A stretch of DNA of 64,000 nt from Rachycentron canadum (GCA_038496675.1 CM076652.1:13068948-13132947); one strand, 5' to 3'. Counted from the first letter of the stretch, positions 52,101 to 64,000 are shown. The notes: a model not told the origin generated them from the sequence alone. A program made the numbers and translations.

Positions 52101-55100
52101 TCTTTAATAATGTTATATTTTCCTGTAAAATGCAGTAATAATCAACCCATGTTGCAGTAGAAGGTTAACTAATGTTAGCTTTACACGATGTAAGAAAATG
52201 AAGAACTTAAACAGTAAAAGAGGTGCCTGGTGATTGTGAGAACACAAAACTGATAACACAGAAGCATGTACATGACCACAGACTTTATTTTTACAAACTT
52301 TAGGAATCAGTCCACAGTCCTGAAAAATAAATCAGCACAAAATAAAATTGCTATCCTTAGCATGACAATGAATTCTATAACTGTTGTACTTTAAAGGAAC
52401 CACAAGTGCCGCTAGAATGTGCTATTTGACCAGATGGTGAGACAGGAACTACATCTTCTTACCTTTCCAGGAGTTTTTGCTTCTTTGCAGCTTTGTTGAT
52501 GGCGCTCTCTCGGATTTCTGGCTTGTCAGCATCCCAGTGTTGTCCTGGTACTCTCTCCTGAGCTGAAGGCTGTGACGACTAGTCCTGAATTGCTCTGTGG
52601 CCGCTTCGAGAGCCTTGTGCATTTCACAACTGTGATGGCAGGAACTTTGAAGAGATGCAAAGGTGCGGCTGGTCACTTTCTCAAAAACCAACACGCAGCC
52701 TGAATGAGAGAGGAGATGTGAGGAATTAACATAAGATCCATTGCTGACTTTACATTGATCAGCTGATTAGCCCCTTAAAACTCAGAAATATGGGTGCAAT
52801 TATAGTTGTTTGTGTGGCCTAAGCTTGGTCAAACCCAAGCTTCTCCAATAAGCCTATATATAACTGAAGATGACTATTGACTATTTGTCAAAGTACAGTA
52901 GGCCTTAAAGGCAAACTAATACAAAACATCTGTCTCTCAACAGCTATTTCATAATACAAGACAGAAAGCATTTTGCAGAGGTGATGTTCTCCTACCTGTA
53001 CATCGGCAATGAGCAAGTGAATGTTCCTCTGCTGTGATTTTCCCCATTTTCTCCTGGCCCTGTACCCCTAAACATCAAAACGTAGTACTTGAAAAAACAC
53101 TGTATAACCACACAGAACCAACTACAGAACCCACACTTAATACAAAGACGTTATTATAGCAGTGTGTTAAAGACATGAAGTGACCTTCCTCCAGAGTGCT
53201 TACCTTTTTCATCAGCACATTTAATTTCTTTTGGTACACTGTGCCTCACTTGTGCAGGGAGCTTAAACAACTGACTAAACAAACAAAAACAGAAGAAAAA
53301 GTAAATATAACAGCCCCTATTCCATTAGATTTTTTCTAATAAAGAAGTATCAACTTGACTAACCTGTCTACCATATGTGGCTCTCTGCCTCCCTCTAGTG
53401 ACTTTACGTGAAAAGATACATTGGATCCAGCACCCTTACATACTGAACACCACTCGCACTTTCCACTGGTCTGAGCCTCGTCCTTCTGAGTACTCAACTT
53501 GGAGCTTGTGCTCTTCTTTTCACTGTCATTCTCCTTCATAATCATATCGCTTACAATCTGAAGTTTAATGTTGTCACACTCTGCTTCTATATGCTTGTCA
53601 GTGGCAGCGTGTCTATATGCTGTGGGGATGCTTTTAATGTTGCCCTTATGCTGCAGAGGATGACGTAAGGCTGGAGATTGGGACGGTAGAAGTAGCCCTT
53701 CAGCTGAAGTTGATAAGTCTTGTTCTTTCTCGTCATCCTCAGCCTCCTAAACACGAACATTAGCACACATGACATGTCACGTCAGGAAGCTATTGTACAT
53801 GCTAATTAAACTGGTCAGTGAATACATGTTGAACCTTTGCCTGTTTCTTCTCTAGTAAATCAATCCTGCGCAGCAACTCCCTGGCTGAGCTCCTGAAGCT
53901 TTCCATGTTTGTAAGGGGCTCTGCATTTTCATCCTCCCCATGTCTGGCTGTCAAATCAGGCACTCCCAAGGACATGGCTTCACATGCAAACACAAACAAG
54001 TCAAACTCCCTGTTCTTCTGTATTTAACTCACAAATTATTCAATTATTCATTCTCTGTATTCAGTTGATTTAACTTTCACTCCCAGAAAAGGTCAAATCT
54101 ACTGAACTATTTCAAATATGAGCGAAGTGAAAGGAATACAGACACTGCTGAAAAACACATTTCACACAAACAGGGTTAGAGAAGAAATGATCCCTGCTCT
54201 CCTCTGACTCAACTTGAAACCAGAGTTTAATACTCTCAACGATATCTGTAATTTTTCTTTAATACACAAGAATAAGAAAGCCTATTTTAATGATTTAATG
54301 TAGTTAAATTCACACTGGCTGTACTTGTGAATGGAGAGAGGGAGAGCATTTTATTGCAATGGTTCAAATAAACACCCTGTATTAATTTACTGCTAATTAA
54401 CAACGTCAGTCTGAAGCTCTGATAATGACAATATGGTTTTAAAATTTGCTATAGTAGCGATTTAGCCTCCCTCCCTCACTCCCTCACTCACTCCCTCACT
54501 CCCTCACTCACTCACTCACTCACTCACTCACTCACTCACTCACTCACTCACTCACTCAGCAGATGCCATTGAAGCTGTGTTTACTGTAGCTTTGGTTGTA
54601 ATGAACAAGTAATAGAGTTTGGGATTTTTACATGGATTTTAGAGTCTAGAATGAAAGAGGCCAGCCTTGATATTAAAGTGCTGCAGGTGTGCATGGCAAT
54701 GGTAAATTAAAAAGTGTTTTCTTCGGTTTACGGTCCAGTTTTAAATGATAAAACTATAATGATTGCTAAATAGCTGCATTAGCTGCACACAAACAAAACT
54801 GCTTCAACTTACTGGCCTGTTTGCAGGTCTGTAATATGAATGTAGCAGCCCTCCTAACCTCTTCACTTGTGTCTTCTGCAAGTAAAGTTATAATCAGGGG
54901 CAGACCTCCACTCTGTACCAGCTGGGACTGATGCTCCTCTACAGATAGAAGAAACACACAGTTGTGAAAAATGATTGGGCATGCATGGATAATCATGTGT
55001 TCATCATGTAAACTGTACTCTTAAAGGGAGGAAGACTGTAGCAGTGGTTGACAGTTTCTAAAATGTGCAAAATATGAAGGATATTAAATATTCCACATGA

Positions 55101-57546
55101 TGGAAACATCATCCAACACTGCAAAAGACAATGTGGTCTTACCAGAGGCCTCAGTGCAGTGGCCCAGAGTAAGTAAAACTGAGAGCCTGTCCTTAGGGTC
55201 AAGGTTTGGACTTGCCAGCAGGGAGAAGAGATGGGCCACAATGCTATACTGAGCCAGACCTGAAGCCAGAGCAGCTAAAGACAGCAGATTGTCAATGGAG
55301 ACAGAAAGAATGTGGTTGTGTTCATGATCTGTTACTGTGCATGTGTGTGTGAAAGAGCAATACGTACTGTTATCAGTAATACAAGCTGACAGGGTCTTGG
55401 ATATAATGACAGAAAGTTGGCAAGACAACAAGCTCACATCTGCCACTGATGTCAGATGAACCAGTGAAAGAGCGAGAGTTTCCAAACCCCCTGAGGCCGA
55501 AAAGCTCTCCTGAACCCGGGCTGCAGAATCAAACAAATAATTAATTTAAAACAATTTAATCATTTAGATTTCAATTTCAATTAATGTTTTACTGAAAACA
55601 AAAAAATAAAAGGTTTTACTCACAGTTGTTGGCAACAGTCATTGCTACGAAGGAACATATTGACTTAAAAATCTCTGTACGTTGCAGAGCAACCTGCTGA
55701 AGCCAGATTTTTATTACAGGAAAGGCTACCACACAAATACGCTGACCCTCTTCTGTAAAACAAACAAACAAAAAAAAAACATAATTAAGCTAAAACTAGT
55801 TTTGTTCTCACTCCAGATACTACAAAATTCTGTATGATATGGTTTGACTTGAAAGTAGGGGCCAAGATAATAGTATCTTTAATGTTTTATATATTAAAAG
55901 GCTATGTAAAAGGCACAAATACACAGATGACATTACCATTCTGAGGATTGTTGACACATCCACAAAGAGCACTAGACACAGATGTCCAGAGTTGGTAGGT
56001 GTGCGTAGCATTAGCTGCAATTGAAGTACCATCTGTAGAGAGGGGAAAAGTGGTCCTGCAAAAAAAAATTAAAATATATAAACTTGTATGTATGTGCGGT
56101 ATGAGTGGGCTTTTTAAAAATAAAATCTTCAGAATATATATTTATGTAAACTAGGTGAAAATAATTTCCAGTTAGATCATTCAAGTACCTGAAGAGGCCC
56201 AGAAGAATATCTAGACAGCCAGTGGTTTGGGCTAAAGTCTGTCCTAATTCTGAAATCAAAAGTAAGAACATCATACTCTGAGGACTCTTACATCAAATTG
56301 ACTTTTAGCCCCACCTCATTTTGCTCTACATATATAAAATTGCTTTTATGAGGTTTAAACTAAACCAAAGAAAGTGTCTTTCTAAAGTGCAAGATGAAAA
56401 GGTACATAAATTAGAAAGCTGATCCTGTAGCTGTAATTCTTTAAACTAAGGTGTCTTGATCTTACTGTTGTTGGCTACCAATGCAGACAGCAAATAGACA
56501 GTCACTCTCTTCTGTGTCAGTGGGAAGTCATCTTTCATCAACCAACCAGCAAGGTCAGCAAATGTCTCCTTTCTGCACAAAGAATTCTTGCAATACACTA
56601 CCACAAAGAAGATGCAGATTATGTTACCAGTTTGTCAAATGTACCATGAAAAGACTTACATTTGAGAATACCATATTACACAGAGTTGAAATTACATATG
56701 TTTCATCTCTAGACCATAGCCTCTGATGCCAACATTTCAATTCTGAATATGTCATAACAGGACAAAGCTGTCCTGTCTGTCCTTTGCAGTTTTATTAATC
56801 CCATATACAAACAGAAAGGACTAACATCAACATTGGGATTAAAGAGTTTGCAATTCACCTATTTTCTGTACCATTGTACCAGCGATTGAAGGGCAATTAT
56901 CTGCCTGTAAACCTTTAAGTCTTCATCTTTACAAACTGACAAAGCTTCAAGGCTGGACTCTCTCATTTGGGGAGACTGCATCCTTCATAAAATGCACCCA
57001 TGAATTGGGATTCTGTAACTATCAAAGACAGGCCTACCATTAGCCTCGACCAGTGTGCCAAGTGTAAAGAGCGCAGCCTCCGTAACATCTGAATGAACAA
57101 CACTGGATTTGGAGAGGTTAAACACAAATGCCACACCTCCCATTTCTCTGAACAGGTCCACATTATCCTCTGAAATAATGAAAAAAATCTAATTAAACAG
57201 ACAGTTCAGGGGGCAAAAACAGTGTGTTTCTATTATTAATGGTTCACTAGTACCTCTTTTTTCACAGATTGAGTGAATGGTGAGAAGAGCTTGTTTCTGT
57301 AGATCAGGACATTTCATCTGAAATTTCAGACACTCGAGCAGCAAGCTGAGATCTGTCTTTATGGCTGAAAACAGAGAGAAATTAGCAAGGCCTTGTTAAG
57401 AAGATAGACATACATTTGTAAATATACTGCATAATCTTCTTTAGCTATGTCCATCGTCAAATACATAAACAAAATGTGCATAGGTACAGTTAGCAACTAC
57501 GTCACTTACTATTACGGCTGCTGCTCAAGGCCCCTTTCTTATACAT
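49185..57546 (-). CDS. terb1: Telomere repeats-binding bouquet formation protein 1 (TERB1)
   Basis: Meiotic telomere protein; with TERB2 and MAJIN it tethers telomeres to the nuclear envelope and binds TRF1. Exons in transcript order: 57546–57510, 57364–57254, 57169–57038, 56597–56466, 56249–56189, 56055–55937, 55752–55624, 55520–55368, 55274–55143, 54938–54813, 53977–53835, 53746–53364, 53274–53204, 53067–52996, 52699–52463, 51988–51908, then 49467–49312 and 49217–49185. The first ten exons form armadillo-like repeats (DLSLLLECLKFQMKC, LSVLLTLGHCTEAS, GGLPLIITLLAED). Later exons give cysteine/histidine-rich SSCHHSCEMHKALE. The Myb domain near the end reads RRKRKDFSLEEVHSLLSGVK, then SWNSILWSYPFQPGR. 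One junction, 51908 to 49467, does not keep phase; a small extra exon is needed. Length would be about 777–782 residues (human 727). Confidence 0.92.
51372..51412 (-). other. Candidate terb1 microexon
   Basis: The terb1 exon 51988–51908 ends with one base of a codon left over, while the Myb exon starts at a full codon. An acceptor TTCTTGGCAG at 51413 opens a frame-compatible exon reading EDEPKSRRN. With donor AAT|GTTGAA (26 bases, down to 51387) or CCA|GTGTTC (41 bases, down to 51372) the phase is restored. Both donors are weak, so this is tentative. Confidence 0.35.
54466..54558. repeat. (CTCA)n/(CTCC)n microsatellite in a terb1 intron
   Basis: Tetranucleotide array, first mixed CTCC/CTCA, then pure CTCA. 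Confidence 0.95.
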
Positions 57547-57933
57547 TTCCTCTTCCCCCCTCAGTGGATTCAAAGCCATTCACAAAGGTTAAGTGTCACT
57601 CAAGTAACAGCGTGGCTAACATAATACTATAAGAATATCATCTCCTACTCACTTTGCAGAAGATGTAGTGTTATTTTGTGCTAACGAAATGATGTTATGA
57701 ATTAGCTGCCTAGCTATTCTAGCTAACAAAACAAAACAAAAAATAATCAGGCTAACGTTGTCGCTTCTGTCAAGTCTATTCAAGCTAATCTCCAAACTGT
57801 AGGAGTAGAAGATAAAACCCAATTCTCACTGGTCAAAGTTTCACAAAGTGGCAGAATATTAGCTTCAACCAACGTTAGCTTCTAAATTTCTCATCCGGGA
57901 ATCACTGGTGGTGATGGAACATTGGCCCTTCGC

Positions 57934-57947
57934 GTTACCCTGGCAAC
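57934..57947. promoter_or_regulatory. X-box (RFX) motif upstream of terb1
   Basis: GTTACCCTGGCAAC fits GTNRCC-(2)-RGYAAC exactly. It lies about 390 bases upstream of the terb1 start codon, close to where the terb1 transcription start is expected if the untranslated exon ending near 57652 is real. Confidence 0.6.
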
Positions 57948-58034
57948 GAACACAGCACGTGCAAATGGAACGTTCGTCAAGGTTCGTCATACGTAACTTT
58001 CCAGAAACTTTCCACGAATGTTCGTTAAGGATTT

Positions 58035-58086
58035 AACCTTAAGGGAACTTTCCTCTAAGGCTGAGAGACATTGTTCCCTTAAGGTT
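58035..58086. repeat. Inverted repeat with 14-base perfect arms
   Basis: AACCTTAAGGGAAC at 58035–58048 and its exact reverse complement at 58073–58086, separated by 24 bases. Confidence 0.85.
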
Positions 58087-58454
58087 CTATAGATAAAACT
58101 CTTAACTAACTAACTAAACTAAGCAATGAAAAATGCGGACGGTCCTGGGTTTGGCTGCTAAATGATGTGAATTTAAAGTTACCCAATTTATTGGTACAGT
58201 GCAGCCACCTGACAAATATAGACAGATAACAACAACAACAACAATAATAATAATAATGAATTCGACTAATAAATATAGGAACCTGCTTGTAGATATACAC
58301 CAATGTTTGCATTTACAGTAAAAGTCTATGGGCTAATCAATACATACGTAATTATTTAATTTTTTTATTATCATTATTATTATTATATTGTCATCGTTGA
58401 AGTGATTTGTTAAACTGCTTGACAACTTAATTTCCCTCTAGGCTTGAATAAACG

Positions 58455-58456
58455 TA

Positions 58457-58553
<97 letters not shown>

Positions 58554-58586
58554 GTCTGTCAATCTGTCTGTCTGTCTGTCTGTCTG
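58455..58586. repeat. (TATC)n(TGTC)n microsatellite
   Basis: More than 20 TATC units followed by TGTC units, with one short interruption. Confidence 0.95.
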
Positions 58587-59538
58587 AAGGTAGATCATAG
58601 TGAGGAAATACCCCCAGGTCTATGTCAATCATGTCTATGTCGGTAGAGAACAGTTCTCATTCAAAGTGTTTGTGGTGACTAGTAAAGAGATTATGTATGA
58701 TTGTAAAGGAGTGACAAACCACCAGAGATCGGCAGATCAGATAAATCATTTCAATGCCAAAAACAAATCAGACAGAAATTCACAGGCTTCACAGATGTAA
58801 CATCTGATGAGGCAGGTTTTCTTCGGTAGGTCTCAAACTACGAAACAAACAAAAATGTAATTGCAGTCTAACGTTATGAGCTGGACCCCTGAATAATCTG
58901 TGATTTAATGTCAAAAATTAAAATCTAAAATCTCTTTCCCCAACACACTTCCGACCAGGAAGAACTACAACAGTGATCTGATGGCGTCATGACGCCACTA
59001 CGTCAAACGTTGTACGCGGCGTAACGTAAGGAGTTGGCGCTTGACGACCGACATTGATGAATTCGTAATTCATAAGTATATATGAATTTCATCCATTTAA
59101 TAATTTGTCCGGCGAATTAAACAAATGCACCACATCGATCTGTATGTAGCCGTTTAGCGCAAAGGGTAAGTTTTGTCATGGCGGAAGTAGCTAACGTGTT
59201 TAAAAAAAAAAAAAAAAAATAGCGGAGCTAGCTAGATAGCAAGCTAACCACGTCTCATGTAATGTCAACTTAGTGTTGCGTAACCAGGTTACATCAATTA
59301 CCACCACAGAAATGTCACAGGCTGTTTGCTGATGCTGTACCGTTATAGACCGTGGTTCATTTGAATGTGGCTAACTCACTCAACGTCCAGCCCGCTACCG
59401 AACTACGTCGTTCCCTTGCTGGTCAGGTGGTGTTCACCGTTTTCTACGATCATAACCTCGTTGTTTTCTTTTTGCCGCTGACACAGACACCAGGGTGTTT
59501 AGACCGCACATCACCCTGCCGACAGCGTCGCGTTAGAG

Positions 59539-61873
59539 ATGTCTGGTCGTCTGTACGCCAGCATCCTTCAAAGAGCTTCAAGCTACACGCTGTCACTTTC
59601 ATCCATCGCCCCACTCCAGGTTTGTAACTCACACTGTTATATATGTTCCGCTTCATTTACAAGCGTAGCGTAGTCTAATGTTGACATCACCCATGTTTTC
59701 CATTCAGTACGCCAACCTTGTAGCATTTCCCTCTTCTCAGCCTCGACCGGCCCACATTTGTCCCTTCTCATCCTGGGGCACCTTCAGATCAGACAACCTA
59801 AGATCCAATGGGGATGAGTCAGGAAACTGGTCACAAAGTGGGCGATGTCTCTCAACTCGACAGGACCTAGACTTCCAGCTCAGCCGGGTCCAAATCAACA
59901 GTATTCTGCGATCTAATGAGCAGGTAATGCACATCGAAGTGTCTCTTTTCAGGATGAGGATAAAAAAAAAAACAGAACCTTCAGTATATAAGCACACTAC
60001 AGCGGTAGGATGAGGACGAAAAGAAAAGTTACAAGTATGACATCTAATCCATGTCTGCTTTCAGATTGTGAGTCTGCCAGAGTTTGATGGAAGGGGACTC
60101 AGTCTTGTGAGAAAGTTTGAGAGTAACCAACTAGCTGCTAACACACCTAATGAGGATCGTCGCAGTGCGGCCACATTTTTACAGGTATGCATCTTCTCCC
60201 CTCTGACTGTTCGCTACTTTCGTCCCCCCTGTTTCCCAAATTCAATTCAGTCTCCTCTGTCCTTTCTAGTCAAAGGGCATGCTCTTTGGAGTGTTTGACG
60301 GCCATGGGGGTTGGGCATGTGCTCAGGCTGTCAGTGAGCGTCTGCTGTATTACATAGCTACTGCAATGATGCCAAAACAAAGCCTGGAGGAGCTTGAGAA
60401 GTGCATGGAGCATGGCAGACCCGTCCCTCCCATCTTGCAGTGGTACAAACACCACGCAGACTTCAACTACCGTGACTCTGCTTCGCTCTACATTGACCAC
60501 CTCAGAGTTTTCTGGCAGGAATTATTAGAGATTGAGGAACACGGTGAAGGCATGAGGTAAGTTTGTTCATATAAATATACTGTACAGCTACATTTTTTTC
60601 CCCTTTTACATTCCTACATCATATTTCTTTTAGTCCCCTGGATGCTCTGGAATGTGCTTTCAAACGTCTCGACGCCGACATCTCCTTGGAGGCTCAAGTC
60701 CCTCTTTCTAATGACCTGATGAAAAGCACAGCTATTCAGGTAAAACAATAAATCTTTTCTGTTTCATGGTGTTCAATATTACAGAGTGGTGATACACATG
60801 CATCATCATCTGTTTAGGTGGCGTTTGCTGGTTGCACTGCTTGTGTGGCTCATATTGGCACAGACGGGATCCACGTGGCGAATGCCGGTGACTGCCGAGC
60901 AGTGTTGGGAGTGCGGGAGGAAGACGGCTCGTGGAGCGCCTTGCCCCTATCCCAGGACCATAACTCACAGAACCAGGCAGAAATGGAACGAATAAAAGCC
61001 CAGCACCCACCTTCAGAGAGAGACACTGTGGTCACAGATGACAGACTGCTTGGGGTGAGAGGTTCTGACGTAACAAGAACTGTACAATGAGTTTACAATA
61101 CATTTTAGCAAAAAACAAAACAAAAAAACTGGTTCTCAATTTTTATTATGCTGTCAGGTTCTGATGCCCCTGCGTGCATTTGGTGACGTGAGATTCAAGT
61201 GGAGCTGTGAGTTGCAGCAGAGCATCTTAGCCACCCTGGAATCTGGAGTGGATCTCGACTCTCTCAATCTGTACCAGTACACTCCACCTAACTACCTAAC
61301 TCCACCATACCTAGAGGTGACACCTGAGATCACCTATCACAAGCTCAGACCCCAGGACCACTTCTTGATCCTTGGCACTGACGGGCTGTGGGATGAACTA
61401 AGTAGCGAGGAGGCTGTACGACTGGTTGGAGAGCACCTGAGTGGGATTCACCTACAGGTTTGTTTGCGGAGTGGCGTGTGTGCTACTTATTTACTTGCTC
61501 CCCTGATTCACAGCACAGCCTTTTATAGCGTATGCATTTTTATTCGATAAACTGATTCTGTAAAAAATGGTTTCAAACTGTCCTCCATGTTTTTCAGGCT
61601 CCAGTTTCTCCATCTGAGAGGCAGCTGAAATTGGGTCAGATGCATGAACTCTTACTGAAACGTCAGGCCCGTGCCTCTCCTGCCCTTGACACCAGTGGTG
61701 CCACGCACCTCATCAGACATGCTCTCGGCACAGGGGAGTATGGAGAACTATGCCAGGAGAGACTGGCCTCTATGCTCGCTCTGCCAGAAGACCTGGCACG
61801 TATGTACAGGGACGATATCACAGCTACAGTGATTTATCTGAACTCTGACCTGGCCAGACCTCGCCACAGCTAA
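59539..61873 (+). CDS. pdp2: Pyruvate dehydrogenase phosphatase catalytic subunit 2 (PDP2)
   Basis: Mitochondrial PP2C-type phosphatase of 540 residues (human about 529) that dephosphorylates and so activates the E1 subunit of pyruvate dehydrogenase. Exons: 59539–59619, 59708–59923, 60065–60184, 60270–60556, 60634–60739, 60818–61054, 61158–61457, 61598–61873, all in phase. The N terminus MSGRLYASILQRASSYTLSL is basic and hydroxylated with no acid, as a mitochondrial presequence should be. PP2C metal-binding motifs are present: GVFDGHGGWACAQAVSERL near 146, VANAGDCRAVLG, LGTDGLWDEL and MYRDDITATVIY. FESNQLAANTP precedes the domain as in human PDP2. Human PDP2 lies near TERB1, which favours PDP2 over PDP1. 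A likely poly(A) signal is at 62469–62474. Confidence 0.94.
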
Positions 61874-62468
61874 CGGACACACACTTCTGCACAGAGATAG
61901 AAATTACAAACAAAAGGTAATCATTACAACCTGTTACATGAAGTGATTTAGAAATATTTTAAATGAAGGGACTGTTAAAAACACTATTATATTCAGGTAT
62001 GTTTTTAAAATCACTCTCCATAGTCATAACTTGGGGTTACATATTCATATTTGCGACATTCATCTGGTCAAATTATATATTTCATTGTGTTTCAGTGGCT
62101 TCAGGCTGCAGAATAATGCACTATTGTGCATCAACTGGAGACAGTTTACCTTATTTCCTGTTTACCTTTATGTAAGATGTGAAGTACTTTCAATTGGTGG
62201 GGTTGCTGTGAAACCAATATATGTTCTTTTATATGTTCTTCTCATCTGCCAATTTGTTTATGTTTCTTCCACTCACTTTTTTTTGCCACCTCACTGGGTG
62301 TGTTCAGATGAAGGCAGTGCAAATGTTGAATTATTATTAATAAATTTAATTTGGTTAATATTTGTTGTTCTCTTTCCAGATGAAGTAATAACATACTCTA
62401 TGATGTTGTTGCTTGTTTTGTTTTTTTTAAACTGTATTGTAAGGTGTCCTTGGGTGGTCTGAAAGGCA

Positions 62469-62474
62469 AATAAA
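62469..62474 (+). terminator. Candidate poly(A) signal of pdp2
   Basis: AATAAA in GGCAAATAAAATGC, about 600 bases past the stop codon. Confidence 0.5.
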
Positions 62475-63502
62475 ATGCATTATTATTATCTACAGTTCAG
62501 GATTTCCTATAATATGGAATAGTACCACAAAACGCTTTTTGAATATCTTAAAAAAAAAAAAAAAAAAAAAATTATTGAGTAAGCATATTTCAAGTAATCT
62601 CGTGTGCCTTTAGAACCAGACCAGCAGTAAAGAGTTTGCATAGGCACCTGCGCAATAGAGCGAGAGGGGTTGTCGTGGATAGGCAGAGGTATAACAGATA
62701 CTAAAGGTTAAGTACAGTGCAGTGTCTGGGCTGAACAAACCTCTAAGATGAGTGAGCGAGTGGGGATTTACAGTGGAGGCTGTGCATGAAACAGTGCAGT
62801 TCAGTCTTTGTTTCATGTATTTGAACTCCCCTGCACAATGTGACTCATGAATCCCTGTTTTTGAGCTGCTTCATACTGATTCAAGGTAAGTTTTGTATAA
62901 ATATACTCTGTGCTTTGACCGTCAGGTGTGTTTAACCTGACGCTCCACTGGAATAAAGGTGCAAAGAGTTTACATTTAACAAACGACTGATCATTTTAAT
63001 CAAAACGATTAACTTTGAATAGTTTTTTTAAGAAATTATTTGGATTAAACAGTGATGAGCTGCAGAGGCCAACTTGCACTATAAAAGCACAGAGACTGAG
63101 CTGTGGCTAAAGCTGTGTGGGAAACAGTTTTCAAAATAAACTGCTAATGTATTTGTTCGTTGAGTGTCATGGGAGAAAATCTGATCCTCAAGTGTTTTGT
63201 AAACATGTAAGCTGCTCACAGAGAAAAAGTTAAGCCCCAGTGGTTCCTGTATCCTGCCAACAAAATCAGTCCAGTGAGGGGATGTATTTTAATGTATTCT
63301 GTTAGTAATAGACTTTTTTCCCTTTTTTTTTTTTTTTTTGCAGTTTCTCATTTTAAATTCCTTATTTAGGATTGTAGAGGTTGTGAATCCATGTTGCAGA
63401 AACGTCACCATTTTTTTTAAAGCGAAGGAGGAGTGTGTGTCACCAGCATAAACACACACACCTGCATGCGTGAAGGTGCCTGAGGTCACCTTCAGTTTCT
63501 TT

Positions 63503-63553
63503 GTTTTTCACCAGCTCCTCACTGATCTTATCAGTGAGGAGCTGGTGAAAAAC
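63503..63553. repeat. Perfect 24-base inverted repeat with 3-base loop
   Basis: Arms at 63503–63526 and 63530–63553 are exact reverse complements, separated only by CTT. The arm begins GTTTTTCACC and ends CACTGAT. Pairing stops at the next base outward. Confidence 0.95.
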
Positions 63554-63807
63554 TACTCAGCATCAACGGGAGCAAAGTAGAGTAAACACAATTACTGTTG
63601 CCACAGGCAGTTTAAAGAATGAAAATGGATGAGAGGGCGCGGATCTGGTAAAGAAGCAATTAATGATACTGACTGGTGAACACTGATGGTGAAAACCCCT
63701 TGAAAAGAAGAGTCGGTTTGCCACTGGGACAAATCAGCAGGTCCAGTCCAGAGGATCAGTCCAGTGACGCTGGAGGACGGACCTGCTGTGTCTCCACACT
63801 GAGGGAG

Positions 63808-63861
63808 ATGATGGGGACCAGCAGGACTCTGAGGTTGCTCTTTTCACTCTGCCAAGTCCAG
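63808..63861 (+). CDS. Signal-peptide exon of a gene continuing off the window
   Basis: ATG ATG at 63808–63813 opens MMGTSRTLRLLFSLCQVQ, 18 codons ending exactly at a strong donor (GTCCAG|GTGAGT). The basic-then-hydrophobic pattern is that of a signal peptide, so the product should be secreted or membrane-bound. Only this exon is visible. From memory, human PDP2 is followed by CDH16, so a cadherin is one candidate, but nothing in these residues proves it. Confidence 0.5.
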
Positions 63862-64000
63862 GTGAGTTTTTAAAAAAATCTGTAATAAGGTCAGCTTTGT
63901 TAATTTGTTTCTGTGGTGACTGGAAATTCCCCAAACAGTCAGAAAACGTTCATTGTTCAACTCAACTGTATATTATTTTGTTTTCACATGGTAATTTATT

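Larger units (their letters stand above)
57547..59538. other. Divergent region between terb1 and pdp2
   Basis: About 2 kb between two start codons facing away from each other. It includes a possible untranslated terb1 exon ending at a donor near 57652, an X-box at 57934–57947, a 14-base inverted repeat at 58035–58086, a TATC/TGTC microsatellite at 58455–58586 and, near 59018, a TACGTCA element resembling a CRE half-site upstream of pdp2. No coding exon is seen. Confidence 0.5.
61874..63807. other. pdp2 3' UTR and intergenic DNA
   Basis: The pdp2 3' UTR probably ends after AATAAA at 62469–62474. A poly-A tract lies at 62550–62570. A TATAAAAG at 63080–63087 and a perfect inverted repeat at 63503–63553 precede the next gene. 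No complete exon is seen. Confidence 0.45.

Noticed and set aside
1..64000. CRISPR array, bacterial operon or phage content
   Set aside because: The repeats are microsatellites without spacers, and all genes have spliceosomal introns.

Overview
This window looks like nuclear DNA of a bony fish, probably a teleost. The coding regions are cut by short GT–AG introns (mostly about 80–1,000 bases), the proteins are vertebrate families, and the spaces between genes carry long microsatellites and a decayed Tc1-type transposon. All gene models below were read by hand from exon–intron junctions and reading phase; family names come from remembered vertebrate relatives, not from a search.

Layout. 1.9–4.2 kb (−): rabl2, a small GTPase tied to cilia. 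5.8–7.1 kb (−): cimap1b/odf3b, a repeat protein of sperm tails and axonemes. 9.2–13.3 kb (−): ptpdc1, a protein phosphatase. 16.8–19.7 kb (−): a class II Arf GTPase. 20.6–25.2 kb (+): a seven-membrane-segment TMEM116-like protein, with a Tc1 fossil in one intron. 27.5–33.7 kb (−): neto2, an auxiliary subunit of kainate receptors. 33.7–41.5 kb holds no gene I can support. 41.5–42.7 kb (+): cyren, a Ku-binding regulator of end joining. 43.5–44.2 kb (−): a TMEM140-like four-segment membrane protein. 45.7–46.6 kb (+): an unrecognised acidic protein with a predicted myristoylation site. 49.2–57.5 kb (−): terb1, which attaches meiotic telomeres to the nuclear envelope. 59.5–61.9 kb (+): pdp2, pyruvate dehydrogenase phosphatase. 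63.8 kb (+): the signal-peptide exon of a gene that runs off the window.

These are not an operon and most do not work in one pathway. From memory of the human map, several pairs are recognisable neighbours: RABL2B/ODF3B at 22q13, CYREN/TMEM140 at 7q33, and TERB1/PDP2 at 16q22. The window therefore joins blocks that are separate in mammals. A theme of cilia and germ cells recurs (rabl2, cimap1b, terb1), and RFX-type X-box motifs lie upstream of cimap1b and terb1.

The most interesting observations are: the true cyren frame overlapped by a second frame with a perfect Kozak start; a phase break in terb1 that a 26- or 41-base microexon could repair; a 120-base stop-free intron in ptpdc1; a 48-base copy of a TMEM116-like intron/exon junction with its acceptor mutated; and a perfect 24-base inverted repeat near the right end. 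I did not find a clearly new multi-gene system.
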